Positions 12,160 through 24,650 are shown, numbered from the stretch's first letter. The stretch: 64,000 bases of DNA from Schistocephalus solidus (GCA_017591395.1 WEDG01007282.1:18036-82035), one strand, 5' to 3'. Numbers and translations are program-made. Notes: a model not told the origin generated them from the sequence alone.

Positions 12160-12660
12160 ACCCTCGTTCTCATCGTAATTTTGACGCAAATGTTCTCCGA
12201 GTGTTTCAATGGCAAGGTAATTTGGTATGAGCATAAAGAGTGAAATAACATCAAAGGGCAACATCCTCTCAGCCGGTTAAATTGTCACTGTGTTTAGTTT
12301 CTGGAGGAATTGTTGTATAGAGTAAACTGTCGTTTGTGAGCCTGCTGTGGGGAATTTCAACTTCTGGAATAACCAGTCGGCAAGCCCGTATGTGGCTGCG
12401 CCTCGGAGGGAGAAGATTGGCCGTAGGGGTACTTCGGGGCTGCGGATTTTTGGAAGGCCGTAGAACATGCCATAGCGGCTTCAGTGGGTTTCACCATATA
12501 CCAGTGTTTAACGGTGAAGACTTTGTCTTTCTTCAACCTGGCCAGGGTTCTGCTCACCTCCGATAGTAGTGACTTAAGACTGGCAGCGTCGCTGACATTG
12601 TAGGACTTTCGATCGTTGAGAAGCATTTGGAGTTTGCTTCGGTAGTCCACCTTATCAAGG
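12160..12660 (-). pseudogene. Penelope-like RT fragment (right arm)
   Basis: Read on the minus strand it gives DYRSKLQMLLNDR, then SLLSEVSRTLARLKKDK, VKHWYMVKP, GLPKI(R) with a LRPIFSLRGAATYGL-like block, WLFQKLKFPTAG, and LPFDVISLF. This is the ordered N-terminal half of a Penelope-like RT, including the GLPK and FDVxSLF landmarks. It is better preserved than the left-arm copy but still carries frameshifts (two overlapping frames at 12,277-12,468 and 12,357-12,650) and stops. Confidence 0.8.
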
Positions 12661-15339
12661 ACCAGCTTTTGGTAGCAGACGGATTCACTATTTCAGTGCC
12701 TGATTTTAGGGTCTTTTTTCGTCTCTTAGGAGGAAATGAGTTTTTATGTGAAGTGATCAGAGAGGTTCTTTCTGCCGAAGAAGGTCCTTAGAATAATCTT
12801 CAACGCCGATTTATCGTATTTACTATTCGAAGCAGGCAATGAAGTTTACCGGATTAGCATCGGTTCTGCTAAAGCTGTATCTACGTGGCACAACTATTGC
12901 TTAAGCCTCAGTACGTCGTTTTGACGAGAGGTTGTGTACTGAATTTTTCCCTGTCTTTAGGTTATTAGCGGTCTTCAGTGTCCTGAACTTTACCGACAAA
13001 TCTGCATCCCAAGAATGTATGTCCACCGACCACTGAGTGAACTGTCACATTTATCTGCCTGACCCTCTTTGGTTTTACGAACCCTCTTGACAGGAGACCA
13101 CCAGGGCTGAGAAAAATCGGGTCCGCCAATCATCTCTGCGACCAACGAGGACGGGTTGGAACAAGCCGTGGTGAAAGGCCAAACGACACATACACAGCCT
13201 GTTAGTAGGGGTCCCGATGGCGAAACGGACTACGGCGGGATGCTGGTTTGGCAGCTACACATATAACCCAGCAGGCACAAGTTAACCTGTGGCATATAAT
13301 GCAAGCATTGGGTATGAATATAAAGTCTCTTAAGATTGGAAGACGCAAGAACTACCGAAACGTTAGACACCTAATAAACATCACTCGGCAAACGCCTCTT
13401 CTTCCTTAGATATACCACCAGCAAATTGAATTTCCACTACTATTAATAATATTCGGCAGTAAAGGAATAACCTAAAGAAGACAATATTCAGGGCCTTTAT
13501 GATAACTGGTGTCAGAAAGATGGATCGAAAAAACTACTTTAAACGGTTTGTAGACTAATAAAATGTTCCAACCAACCTCATGGAATTTGTCATTGTGGAC
13601 GCTGCATGATGATATTTCTCGCCTCTAGCTAGAACCTGTTCAACTGGCTCCCATTTTGCCTCAACGACAGTGACCCTTACTCCTATGTTGCGTAAGTCCC
13701 GAACTTTGCACACTTTCGATGGGGTGATGAGGTCAACAGTCGTTGCATTCTAGATTTCAAACATACCGCCCCTTAAATATGACTTATTGAGATTGACGCC
13801 TTAAACAAATTACCAAATTCCAGGTCCTTGTGTATTCTTTTCCAGTATCATGGATCTAACCGTAACGAGTAAATGTTTTAAAGCGTATAAGATTAAAACG
13901 GTAGCATTTAAAGCACTTTCAAACAGCGTAAATTGTTTTCTCTTCTACGTACCACTAAAGAATATTAAAATGAGATCGCCGACATGCGACACTGCTCGAA
14001 TGAGTGCTAAAATTTGAGGCTTTCTGAGGTAATTTAGTAAGCTTAATGGCTTGAATATCTTAGAATCACATCCTGTAAGTGAATTAATCTTATGGAGATA
14101 GTTACCGTACTGTTAGCGCAGATACACGCGCTTTGCCGATATTTACCGCTGCATGGCACAACTGCGAGGCGTTCGTCACACACGACGGTCGACTAGGCTG
14201 AAAACAAGTTAACAGTGGCCGAATAAAGAAGGAGTTCACAACTTTTCAGTGGTTCTGGAGGAAAAGAATACGACGAAAGGCTCGGAAGGAAACATCTTTA
14301 CGGGGTCCATTATCGGATGGAGGCGATTATCAAAGCAACGTTGGAAATACTATTTGTTATTGCACCTTTATAGGTGAGTAACAGGAGGACATGGCAGTGC
14401 TGAGGATGCATTTGCGTAGACCTTCAGAGTAATGAGCTGGCACCCGTTAGATAATCCGAAGGGTTTATTCTATGTTTTATCTATGATTTATGCGAGACTA
14501 GTCCTTGAAATTGGTCGTTTTTTCCCTCTACCTAGAAAGTTGGGTGTCTTTTCTTGTATCTTCCTTTCCAGATGCATTTTCACGACCAATCTTTCTGGCT
14601 CTACACAGGATCAGGTAAAATGAATAGATACGCATTAGTGTGGTCGCCAACGGCAGTCGGTTTTTATTCCCCAAACCAAGGTGCTGCAAGTTTGCGACGG
14701 ATATGCACAAAAGTCGTAGTTGGGAAAGCAAATTGCTAACTGTCTTTTGAGGTTGTCTTATTGATTCACTTGCTGCGTCTCCTAGAAAAGGCAATCTCAG
14801 AAATGAGTATTATTATTCTACAGTTGCTAAAGTAGGCTTTCTGGAATGCTCCGTATTATTCCAGAGGATAAATCTCGCTGCATAGTCACTTTTGCTGTCT
14901 TCTGCAGCTGTGGAAGACTGCTTCAACAGATTCTATAACTGATTTGCATGCAAAGATAAGGCATAAGATTGGCGCTGAGAACCTGCGAATGACCTTGATT
15001 TCCTAGGGCAACGTCAATTTGTAAAAACTCTACATATGCTAGTTCCTAAAAGTTGAACAAGTACTTAGCTACGATTATTATCACTGTCAATATTTATATT
15101 GGGGAATCAAATTTGAAGCCAACTAGACTCTTATCGAACACTCGTCGTGTTAATGAAAGGAAATTTTAAATTTACGATTGGACGGCCGATTTCAGTGCTG
15201 TCTTGCATGTGTTTCCTATAAGTGTGGGCCTGCATTGGCCCAACTTCAGGTGCATGTTGCAATGCTCAACCTCTCGCGACAACCTGCAAATGCTCAGCAG
15301 TTGCGGCAAAGCCGGACTACCCAAACCGGCCAATCAGCT

Positions 15340-15655
15340 TCAAGGCTTACTCATACATGGAGTTGTGGGCTTACCCTCTTTGTCATCGTAATTTTGACGC
15401 AAATGTTGACCGAGTGTTTCAATGGCAAGGTAATTTGGTATGAGCATAAAGAGTGAAATAACATCAAAGGGCAACATCCTCTCAGCCGGTTCAGTTGTCA
15501 CTGTGTTTAGGTTTTGGATGAATTGGTTTTTAGAGTAAACTGCTGTTTGTGAGCCTGCTGTGGGGAATTTCAACTTCTGGAATAACCAGTTGGCAAGCCC
15601 GTATGTGGGTGCGCCTCGGAGGGACACGATTGGCCGTAGGAATACTTCGGGCATT
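15340..15655 (-). pseudogene. Extra PLE RT fragment next to the right arm
   Basis: A directly repeated copy of about 12,130-12,440. On the minus strand it reads RPIVSLRGAPTYGLANWLFQ, then FIQNLNTVTTEPAERM, LPFDVISLF and YLAIETLGQHLRQNYD. The frame is open for 104 codons, the cleanest PLE RT stretch in the window. It begins abruptly about 80 bp beyond the end of the right arm (15,260) and stops abruptly at 15,655, where the satellite array starts. Confidence 0.8.
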
Positions 15656-17685
15656 GGTTTGCATTACCGCGGTAAGGTTTATCAATATGCCTTCTGGGTT
15701 AAACTTCAGCTAAGCCAAGCAAGATGTGATCTGTATTAGGTTAAGAGTGATATCGGAGCAATAACGGTGGGATTTAGGCTAAGTAATAGAAGGGTTAGAG
15801 AGAAGAGCTCAAGTAAGACCATTTGGCGCAACGAAGGGAGGTAAGCTGCATGATAAAGATCAGGTTTTTCGCCAAATATAAGCTGTAAGGTTTAAGCAGT
15901 AGATTTTGGCCTCGACTGAGCTTTGGGACTTGAATTTCAGCGTTAGATTTTAATGGTTAGCTTTGCGTTATTTTCAATGTTCGAAGAATGGGAGGCATAT
16001 GTTTGCATGACCGCGGAAGGGTTTATAAATTTGCCTTGAGGGTAAAACTTCAGCTAAGCCACGCAAGATGAGATCTGTATTAGGTTAAGACTGATATCGG
16101 AAAAATAACGGTGGGATTTTGGCTGAGTAATAACAAGGTTATATAGTAGAGTTCAAGTAATACCATTTGGTGCAACAAAGGGAGGATAGCTGCATGATAA
16201 AGGTCCGGTTTTTTTTACCAAATATAAGCTGTTAGGTGTTAGCATTAGATTTTGGCCTCAACCGAGATTTGGGACGTGCATTTCAGCGTTAGATTTTAAT
16301 GGTTAGCTTTGCGTTATTTGAAATGTTCGAGGAATTGGAGGCATTTGTTTGCATGACCGCGGTAAGGTTAATAAATAAGCGTCGACGGTAAAACTTCAGC
16401 TAAGCCACGCAAGATGAGATCTTTATTGGGTAACAAATGATATCGGAGAAACAAAGGGGGAATATAGGCTGAGTAATAACAGGGTTATATAGTAGAGTTC
16501 AAGTAAGATCATTTGGTGCAACAAAGGGAGGATAGCTGCATGATAAAGGTCCGGTTTTTCACGAAATATAAGCTGTTAGGTGTTAGCATTAGATTTTGGC
16601 CTCGACCGAGATTTAGGACGTCAATTTCAGCGTTAGATTTTAATGGTTAGCTTTGCGTTATTTGAAATGTTCGAGAAAATTGAAGCATTTGTTTGCATGA
16701 CCGCGGAAAGGTTAATAAATAAGCGTTTACTGTAAAACGTCAGCTAAGCCACGCAAGATGAGATCTGTATTAAGTTAAGACTGATATCGGAGAAATACCG
16801 GTGGGATTTACGCTGAGTAATAGAAGGGTTTGAGATAAGAGTTCAAGTAAGACCATTTGGTGCAACAAAGGGAGGTTAGCTGCATGATAAAGGTCAGGCT
16901 TTTCACCAAATATTAGCTTTAAGGTGTTAGCATTAGATTTTGGCCTCGACTGAGCTTTGGGACATGAATCTCAGCGTTAGATTTTAATGATAAGCATTGC
17001 GTTATTTGAAATGTTTGAAAAATTGGAGGCATTTGTTTGCATGACCGCGGTAATGTTTATAATTATGCCTTTAGTGAAACAAAAACAGCTAAGCCACGCA
17101 AGATGAGATCTGTATTAGTTAATAAGTGATATCGGAGAAAGGAACGTCGAATTTAGGTTGAGAAATGGAAGGGCTAGAGAGTGGAGTTCAAGTAAGACCA
17201 TTTGGCGTAACAAAGGGAGGTAAGCTGCATGATAAAGATCAGGCTTTTCACTAAATAGTTGCTGTTAGGTGTAAGAATTAGATTTTGACCTCAACTGAGC
17301 TTTGGGACGTGAATTTCAGCGTTAGATTTTAATGGTTAGCTTTGCGTTATTTGAAATGTTCGAGGAATTGGAGGCATTTGTTTGCATTACCGTGGAAAGG
17401 TTTATAAATATGCCTTTAGTGTAAAACTTCAGCTTAGCCACGCACGATGAGATCTGTAATAGGTTAAGTGTGAAATTGGAAAAATAAAGGTGGGATTTAG
17501 GCTGAGTAATAGAAGTTTTAGTTTGTAGAGTTCAAGTAAGACTACTTGGTGCAACAAAGGGAGGTAAGCTGCATGATAAAGGTCCGGTTTTTCACGAAAT
17601 ATAAGCTGATAGGTGTCAGCATTAGATTTTGGCCTCGACTGAGTTTTGGGACGTGAATTTTTAGCGTTAAAATTAGAGATAATGG
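15656..17685. repeat. Satellite array, ~345-bp unit, about six copies
   Basis: The landmark GCAT(G/T)ACCG(C/T)GG occurs at 15,661, 16,005, 16,351, 16,695, 17,039 and 17,384, giving spacings of 344, 346, 344, 344 and 345 bp. Other words recur once per unit, including AGATGAGATCTGTATTAG, GCTGCATGATAAAG and TTAGATTTTAATGGTTAGC. The unit has no ORF or RNA gene that I can identify. Units differ by roughly a tenth of their bases by eye. The last unit is truncated near 17,685. Confidence 0.93.
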
Positions 17686-17689
17686 CTGG

Positions 17690-18555
17690 TTTCAGGGATC
17701 CAGCATCGCCTTATTGATAGTGAACCTCCAGGCAAGTGGTACGTATGGGCATAGCATATTTTAGAGATTTGTGAGGCTAGAATATTATTGAAAAGTGTAT
17801 AGATGGAGGAAATTGTGCAGTTTCTTAAACTTTCATTTAGCTTTGCACTGCCTTCAATCTGAAAAAAACTGAAGATAAACTAGTGAGCATGGCTTCACAT
17901 GTTAAAACGATGGGAACATTTGCTTTTATGAAGAAAATAATTTTAATCTTTCACATTTACACTAATCCTACTCACTTATTGAAGATATACTGCAATTAGG
18001 TGAAGATCATTTTCTTGCTTATTAAAATGAGTTTATATCTAGACAATCTCTTTAAAAAGATAAGATTTTTAGCTGCAGAAAGTTTGCAACTACCTTCATT
18101 TTTAATCTTTATATGTACTTAAACTTGTATAAACTTATACCTTTATTCTTATAATTCAGAATGACACACAGCTTAAAGCTTCCACCGACGAATAAAATGC
18201 TTCGCACCTGTATGTAAACTATGTTCCTGAATTTGAAAATACTCAGTGCCAAATCTTATTCGTTTAGATCTGCATGTTGCAGAAGTAAATTTTTCATTTA
18301 CGCCGCAGAAAAATAGTCTTATGATTCCATATATGGCTTATCAGTTGAATGTTACTATACAGTTACTTAAGAAACTTTTTGTAACATTTCCGAAGATTAG
18401 TTTGGGTTTTACTGCATTTTACATGACATAGCTCTCAGAACTACTACAACTTGTTGGTTGCAAATGTAGCCGATGGCAATCCATACAGGCAAGGCAGTCC
18501 TAGCTTCTTGTTAATCAATTTAATTATGCACACGCATGTCAATATTTAACCCCTA
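17690..18555. other. AT-rich DNA without recognised features
   Basis: Unique-looking AT-rich sequence between the satellite and a PLE. An open frame of 61 codons (18,246-18,431, +) has no recognisable motif and is expected by chance. Confidence 0.5.
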
Positions 18556-18559
18556 AGGA

Positions 18560-20080
18560 ATTTAGCTAGTCTGAGAAGAATATTACACAACCGCGGGTAT
18601 GACAACCTTGTTCACTTGTCGTTTTGGATTCCAGATTGAGTTCAGCTTCAGAGCCACCAGCAAATACGGTTAATTATAACACAGGGATTTGCAGTATTTA
18701 AAGGGTGCAATCTTTATGCTATTGTATACTAATGACATTAATGGGTCTCCCTTCCTCGAGGATGACTGTCTACTGATGCACTACTTCCATTTTGCCGGCC
18801 TTCACATCGTAAGCTGATGAAATTTCATCTTCTGAGTTGGTGGTTGGCGTAATGTATGCTCGGCCAACTACCTCGCTGGCATTGGCGTTGAAAAATGTGT
18901 CTATCTGCGTTACCTCATATGGGTTGGGGAGGATATTTCATTTGTTAATAGCTTAGAGGCCCGCAACCAAGAATCAAGTCAGTCGCGATTCATGATTTTG
19001 CCACATCTTGTGACAATTTCCGCCTCAGCCAGCTTCAATTTTTGGCCAGATCTCGTTGAATGAGTGGGCACATAAGAATTGACGTCATTTTTCCGCACCG
19101 CTGTCGCGTGTTCGGCAATTCGCGTATGGAGCAGCCCTCCAGTTTCTTCAACGTAGTCGCTGGGCACGCAGCTGCATTGGATTAGATAAACGAATCTGGT
19201 CTCATGACGTGACTTCTTTTGAATGCTTTCGATCTGTGCACGACTCTAAGTTCAAATATTGATAGAAGGAGGCTAATGATCTTCGAGACCTTAGTGACGT
19301 AGGGAATCTCTTGGCAATATTTGTGGTAAGTGCAGTTTTTCGCTCGTCTCCTATGAGCATGCACTAGTTTACCAATGTGCAAGGGTTGCTTTTTTCTCTT
19401 AAAAGTCATCAAATATATTATGATTAAGCAAACGTGTCTTCCGGTTCACTGCAGTGTCTCAACAAACTGATATAGCACATTTACGCAACTACCTTTGTGG
19501 CTGATTGCGTGGTTGCTATTGAATTTCATAAGTTGCATTTTATATTTTATTCTCATGAAAAAGTTGTTCTTTGGACTTACATAATATTTGCAGCAGACAA
19601 GGATATCGGAGAAGGCTAACTGGTTGTTTGTTCCCCCGTCCTTGTTAAATGTCTGAAAAGACGATGTTTAGACGTTCTTAGAATGTGAGTAGTACCTGAT
19701 CCCGTTAAGTGGCGACGAAGGTATCATTCACATACCGAACCTAGCTTTTCAATCGGTGGTGTTTGAAAAGCAGCGATTCTAACCGTTGAAGGACCGCCTT
19801 GGCAATGATTCCAAAGCTCGAAAAACCCATTGGTGTTCATTTCACCTGCTCGTGGATTGTTTTGTTAAATGTCAAGTTCGTCCTGAGACAGAAAATTAGG
19901 AGGTTAAGTGCTTGGGCGACACCAAAGCCAGTTTCTATTTCATCCTATTTGCGTATTAGGAGACGTTCAATGGTTTTGACTGTCATATCTTGTCCCTGCG
20001 ATTGCATTAATTCTTCTCACTTACTACCTGTGTATCGCATTTTCGTTTGTATCTGTGTTCAGATAGTCTGCACGCTGTAA
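18560..20080 (-). pseudogene. Penelope-like element, RT plus GIY-YIG (second PLE)
   Basis: Minus-strand relic of a Penelope-like retroelement with domains in the expected order. The RT gives TPMGFSSFGIIAKAVLQRLES (about 19,760-19,830, split here by a frame change), RYVNDTFVAT at the catalytic box (about 19,700; family consensus YVDD, so the first D is N here), and NNQLAFSDILVC with FNSNHAISHKGSCVNVLYQ (19,460-19,640). The GIY-YIG endonuclease gives DYVEETGGLLHTRIAEHATA, VRKNDVNSYV and HSTRSGQ (18,979-19,167). Several stops and frameshifts are present. A C-terminal tail and 3' region probably extend to about 18,560. It belongs to a different PLE subfamily from the inverted-repeat copies, judged by the divergent motif spellings. 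Confidence 0.85.
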
Positions 20081-20084
20081 AATG

Positions 20085-20930
20085 TCTTGTCATAAAACAT
20101 ATTGTTACAGAAAAGTGACTATAGAGATTCAAGAAACGTTACTCAATGTATCATTTGCCAAAGGTGACAACAGACATGTAAAACCTATAATTGAAGCATC
20201 ATCGACTATGTGCGTATTATTTTAAATTCCATTTTCAAACTACACCAGATGGGGTTCATTCTTAGACTTCGACAGTGACGCATTATTATGTCCTAGAACG
20301 CAATATATCATCATGCAATTTCAGTGACCAGTAAGCCTCTACGACTTTGTACTCAACCGCCGTCGTTATACCCCAACGATTACCCATTTTTTCATCAACG
20401 GAGAGTGAAGTTGCAATTTCTTAGTGCTGCTTTATATAAAATCCCAGCCTCTCGAAAAATAAAACACACATTTAACTGAAAACATCTGGCATTAAAAGTC
20501 CTTGGAACAACACAGAAACATTTGTTGAAGGGTATTTGACATGATCACAGTTGGTTTGGTTATTTTCCATGATTTGAAGATATCCATTCTGACCTGACTT
20601 TTGTGAGTGAAAACCAGAACCATTTATATGAGATTAAAAAATCCCCACGGAGGTGGAAGAGTCATTTAATGTGCATCGACACGCTTAGGTTCAGCACAAA
20701 ATGGCAAAAAGTGAACTGGAGCAGTCGACGATTTGCATTGAACAAAGGATGATAGAGACAAGTTGCCTAGATTTAGAATCACAATCTTCCACTGTTGGTC
20801 TTTTTAAATTGGACAATTAGAGTGGAATCAGCTCCACTGACAAATGTGGATTGGACATTTTACATCAAAAATGTTAATTGCCGCCCACCTAAGTCAATCG
20901 GGGCCACAATTTTAAAACAAGCTTAGTAAC
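20085..20930. other. No gene recognised
   Basis: AT-rich sequence between the PLE and the next repeat block. I see no coding domain, RNA gene or repeat shared with the rest of the window. Confidence 0.4.
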
Positions 20931-20934
20931 AGGC

Positions 20935-21003
20935 ACGAATGGTCGAGTGGTATGCACAATGGAGAACGAAGAGTTAGAGGTCTACACCATGGGTTCCATC
21001 TGC
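20935..21003 (+). repeat. tRNA-like head of a possible SINE
   Basis: The sequence contains an A-box-like word (TGGTCGAGTGG, near 20,940) and about 50 bp later a B-box-like word (GGTTCCATCTG, near 20,994, about three mismatches to the consensus). The order and distance resemble an RNA polymerase III tRNA promoter, and the variable arm would be long, as in Leu/Ser tRNAs. It does not fold into an obvious complete tRNA, so a tRNA-derived SINE start is more likely than a functional tRNA. It lies directly before a repeated block (21,030 onward). Confidence 0.35.
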
Positions 21004-21029
21004 ACCATAAATTTGAAACATTATAACAT

Positions 21030-21860
21030 AATAAGTTCAAATTGTTCGTCTATTGTGTAATAATTGCAAGTTGACAGGAAAACTTGGTCCTCCTGGTCAG
21101 TAATGTGTGTATTGTAGGGGAGTAGGTGGAGGAGGGAGACTATGGCTCAATTGACTTTTCTTAAGAAGGAGTTAAAAGTTTTGCAAGGCACGTGGGTTCC
21201 AGGTTGACCCCTGTGAAAGACTGATATATTAGATAGGAAGTATTAGATTTTCTGTTTCAGAGTTTCCAAAAGCTATTAGTACTTACGTGGAAGACGGAAT
21301 TTTCACAAGACATCGGTGCCAAAAATCCTAATTGGCTGCAGTTTATTAATTTGTGGAATTTTATCGTAATTATTGTTGTGATCCTCTCTATAAACTCACA
21401 TGTCTTGCCCCAAACACGCACAGGTAGTTAACATTCTTACGACAATGGCTGTTCGAGAAAAATCTCTTGGACGTTTGCCCAGCGTTTTCACATTTAAAAG
21501 CTGCTAACTTGTTTCCGGTCGATGCATATGTGAGCAGTTGCGAGAACGTGGCTTGCAAAACCTTTTAAATTGAGTGCACAAGTTAGTCAATGGAGGAGGG
21601 ATGGAAAAACTGTGATGTTCATCTAGATGAGATGCATGGAAATTGTTCGTCCTTTGTGTAATACTTGCAAGTTGACAGGAAAAACTCGGTCCTCCTGGTC
21701 AGTAATGTGTGTATTGTAGGGGAGTAGGTGGAGGAGGGAAACTATGGCTCAATTTAATTTTCTTAAGAAGGAGTTAAAAGTTCTGTAAGGAACGTGGGTT
21801 CCAGGTTGACCCCTGTGAAAGACTGATAAATTCGACAGGGAGAAAGCCGTGTGTGGCACG
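21030..21860 (+). repeat. Dispersed repeat block, first occurrence
   Basis: Contains three sub-blocks that recur nearby. AATTGTTCGTC to GACCCCTGTGAAAGACTGAT appears at 21,039-21,230 and again at 21,637-21,830. TTAGATTTTCTGTTTCAGAG to GAGCAGTTGCGAGAA appears at 21,245-21,545 and again at 22,540-22,840. GTGGCTTGCAAAAC to GATGCATGGAAA appears at 21,549-21,645 and again at 23,763-23,862. The interleaving suggests one non-coding element inserted into, or duplicated across, another. No ORF of note. Confidence 0.8.
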
Positions 21861-22334
21861 CGTAGACGTGCTTTGTCACCTCATCAGCCGTTCTTATAGG
21901 ATGTGCGATCCAAAGCATTGGATTAAATGGTTAAAATTAATGATATCTTTTCTGGATTTTAATCCAAGCTGCTCTTACCGGACGTTAATTTGACTGACTA
22001 ATGAAAATTAGGTAGTCCGAAATGAAAATGCCAGTCTCCTCGGTCTTGCTGGTTATCTCATTCTGTTTTAACTAATAGTTCCTTTTTGACTGATTGCCGA
22101 GCTATAGATTGAACCCTTAAGCCCAACAGGACAAGCGGGTTCAATTGCCCGATCGCTTAACGCGCTTTACTCGTAAATAATAATTGTGATAGCAACTGAC
22201 CGGACAAAGAGCAGGTGGTTCCATTTTCAGAGTAGCTGACTCAATGATTGATCATGCCGCATTCAAATACCACATGCCCTAAAGAAGGGATCATGTAACA
22301 GTAACGGTTGAAAGCTACTAAGCCGGCAATTGTT

Positions 22335-23310
22335 ATGCCGACATACCCGTTGGGTTATGATCTCCCAAATATATCCTTTATTTGACGTCGGCTTGTATAA
22401 ATAAAATTATAATCCTGCCACCTTTTTTGTTGCATCTTCTGTGAGGCTTTTGTGGCCTATCTTTGTGTCACATCTTCATCTGTCAAATCTTTCTGGCAAA
22501 CGTTAGAACGTGCCTTAAAAAATAGAATTCAAGTACTAGATTTTCTGTTTCAGAGTTTCCAAAAGATATTAGTAAGCACGTGGAAGACATAGTTTTCGCA
22601 AGAGATCGGTGTAAAAAATCCTCATTGGCTGCATTTTATTAATTTGTGGAAATTTATCGTTATTATTGTTATGATCCTCTCTTCAATCTCACATGTCCGG
22701 CCCCAAACACGCACAGTAAGTTACATACTAACGACAATGGTTATTCGAGCAAAAACTCTTAAACGTTTGCCCAGCGTGTTCACATTAAAAATGTGCTAAC
22801 TTGTTTCCGGTCGATGCATATGTGAGCAGTTGCGAGAAATGCAGAGGAAATTTTAAACAATGCTTCTTAGATAATGAACCAACTAATCAGCACAAAGAAC
22901 ACTAAATGTCTCTTAGACACCAGAAAATCATCAGTTAGACACTAATTTATACCAGCAGACGACAAGGAATTAACAAAATGTTTTACAAAGAAACAGAAAT
23001 TTTTTGCAATTTTGTGAGATAAGTTACATTTTCAAACATGGATCTCACGAACACAAGTTAAAACAGAGGATCCAGCTGTCAGTATAACACCAGAATAATG
23101 GACGTTTGATGTCGCGTATCCACCAAATATTAAATCTTTTCTAACGTTTGCCAGAAAGATTTGACAGATGAAGATGTGACACAAAGATAGGCCACAAAAA
23201 GCCTCACAGAAGATGCAACAAAAAAGGTGGCAGGATTATAATTTTATTTATACAAGCCGACGTCAAATAAAGGATATATTTGAGATATTATAACCCAACG
23301 GGCCTTTGGA
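22335..23310. repeat. Inverted repeat with ~170-bp arms
   Basis: Left arm 22,335-22,512 and right arm 23,140-23,310 are reverse complements. Key words are ATAATCCTGCCACC TTTTTTG on the left and CAAAAAAGGTGGCAGGATTAT on the right, each continuing through GATTTGACAGATGAAGATG or its complement. The loop is about 630 bp and contains the second copy of the 21,245-21,545 block. It could be the terminal inverted repeat of a foldback-type DNA element, but no transposase is visible. Confidence 0.8.
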
Positions 23311-23762
23311 AGTGAAGGTTGAGAGGTGTAAGAAGCAAACACTTTACTCTTAGCCTACGAACATTCGGGGGTATTTATATTCAAAAAATAAAAACGAATG
23401 TAACATTAATTTCAAAAAAGGGGCAAAAATAGTACGCACGGTCGATCTACCATTTTCACGATAGCAAATCCGACTCGACTTCACTGCGTTTATTACCTGT
23501 GAAGTCACATCAGCTGCTTTGATTAAAGTCCCGTTTTTTATATAGGCGTTTTTTATATGGTAAACTGCTTAATTTCGATATTGATTACTATTTCTCAGAT
23601 AATTTCGTGCTCACATCATCAGACACTATATTAGCTTATGAATTTTAGCAAAGCCAGTGCAATAATTTAACAATCTGCTCAATTCAGTTTTGATTCTTTT
23701 TCGCTTACTGTCAGAAACTGCGTAGGCGATTGACGGCGGTTACTAGACGTGAGTTGTCAAAA

Positions 23763-23862
23763 AGTGGCTTGCAAAACATTTTTAATTGACTGCATACGTG
23801 AGTCAATGAAGGAGGGATGGAAAAACTGTGATGTTCATCTAGATGAGATGCATGGAAACTTT
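23763..23862 (+). repeat. Second copy of the GTGGCTTGCAAAAC block
   Basis: Near copy of 21,549-21,645 (GATGGAAAAACTGTGATG followed by TTCATCTAGATGAGATGCA is shared exactly). It probably marks the far end of the composite repeat that starts near 21,030. Confidence 0.8.
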
Positions 23863-24159
23863 TTTAGCAAATTTAGCGAACCAAACTCTGGGTGATTTCA
23901 AATAAAATACTTCTGAGAAGCAAATGGCAATAAAAATTATTCCATCTCAACTAGGTTTTTAGAAAACCAGAATATCCACCAGGAAGAACGGCGTAGGGCA
24001 CGAGCGTTGTCTGTAGGATGAAAACTGAAACGCGTGTAATTTGTATCTGGGGGATTGGGTCAGCGTGCAGTCAAAACCTAGAGTCGGCCAGGGAAGACAG
24101 ACGTCTTCGGACAACAAAGCACTTGTGTCGCTAACAAAAAGCCACTGCCTCGGCTGTGA

Positions 24160-24650
24160 AGAGGCTGCGGTTGCGTAGACCTTCAGATAAATGCGCTGGC
24201 ACTCGGTAGATATTCCAAATGGTTTCTTCAATTTTGTATAGATCATTTGTGCGAGAATCGACCTTGTAATTGATTAAATTTTCCCTTCTAACTAAAAAGT
24301 ATGTTTGTCTGTTTCTGTACCTTCCTATCAAGATGCATCCTTCAGCGACCAATTTTTCTCGCTCTACGCACGATATGGTACAGGATTAGATACATATCGG
24401 CAGTCGGTCTTCACTCGCCAACTCTAAATAGTGCAGGTTTTGCGATGGATATGCACAAGTTGGAAGTGAGGAAAGCAAATTGCTAGCTGTCCTTTGACGC
24501 TGTCGTATTGATTCCCTTTCTGCGTCTCCTAGAAAAGGCATTCACAGAAAAACTTTCTCTTCTGCAGTTGTAATGAGGGCTTTTTGGAATGCTCCCTAAT
24601 ATTGCAGAGGACCAGTCTCTCTGCATATAGACTTATTACAAAGAATATGG
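24160..24650. repeat. Diverged third copy of right-arm segment 14,390-14,890
   Basis: Matching landmarks include TTGCGTAGACCTTCAGA, GGATATGCACAA, GAAAGCAAATTGCTA and GCGTCTCCTAGAAAAGGCA, in the same order and spacing as in the right arm. The copy is more diverged than the two inverted arms are from each other, so it is an older member of the family. Both strands have short open frames (24,131-24,352 minus; 24,301-24,486 plus) but I recognise no protein. Confidence 0.8.

Larger units (their letters stand above)
10130..15260 (-). repeat. Right arm of the giant inverted repeat
   Basis: This is the reverse complement of the left arm. It carries only one copy of the part that is tandemly duplicated on the left. 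Near 10,670-10,690 it lacks about 0.9 kb present in both left copies (about 4,345-5,250 and 7,492-8,385), and that missing block is the LINE fragment described separately. The outer part (13,000-15,260) contains no recognisable domain. A diverged copy of about 14,390-14,890 recurs at 24,160-24,650, so the sequence belongs to a dispersed family. Confidence 0.85.

Noticed and set aside
21850..21900. CTGATGAG word on the minus strand next to a small hairpin
   Set aside because: No GAAA box or third stem follows in the right place.
23585..23640. Hammerhead-ribozyme-like core on the minus strand (CTGATGA followed by GAAA)
   Set aside because: Stem II would have only a two-base loop and stem I does not pair, so the conserved core words are probably coincidental.
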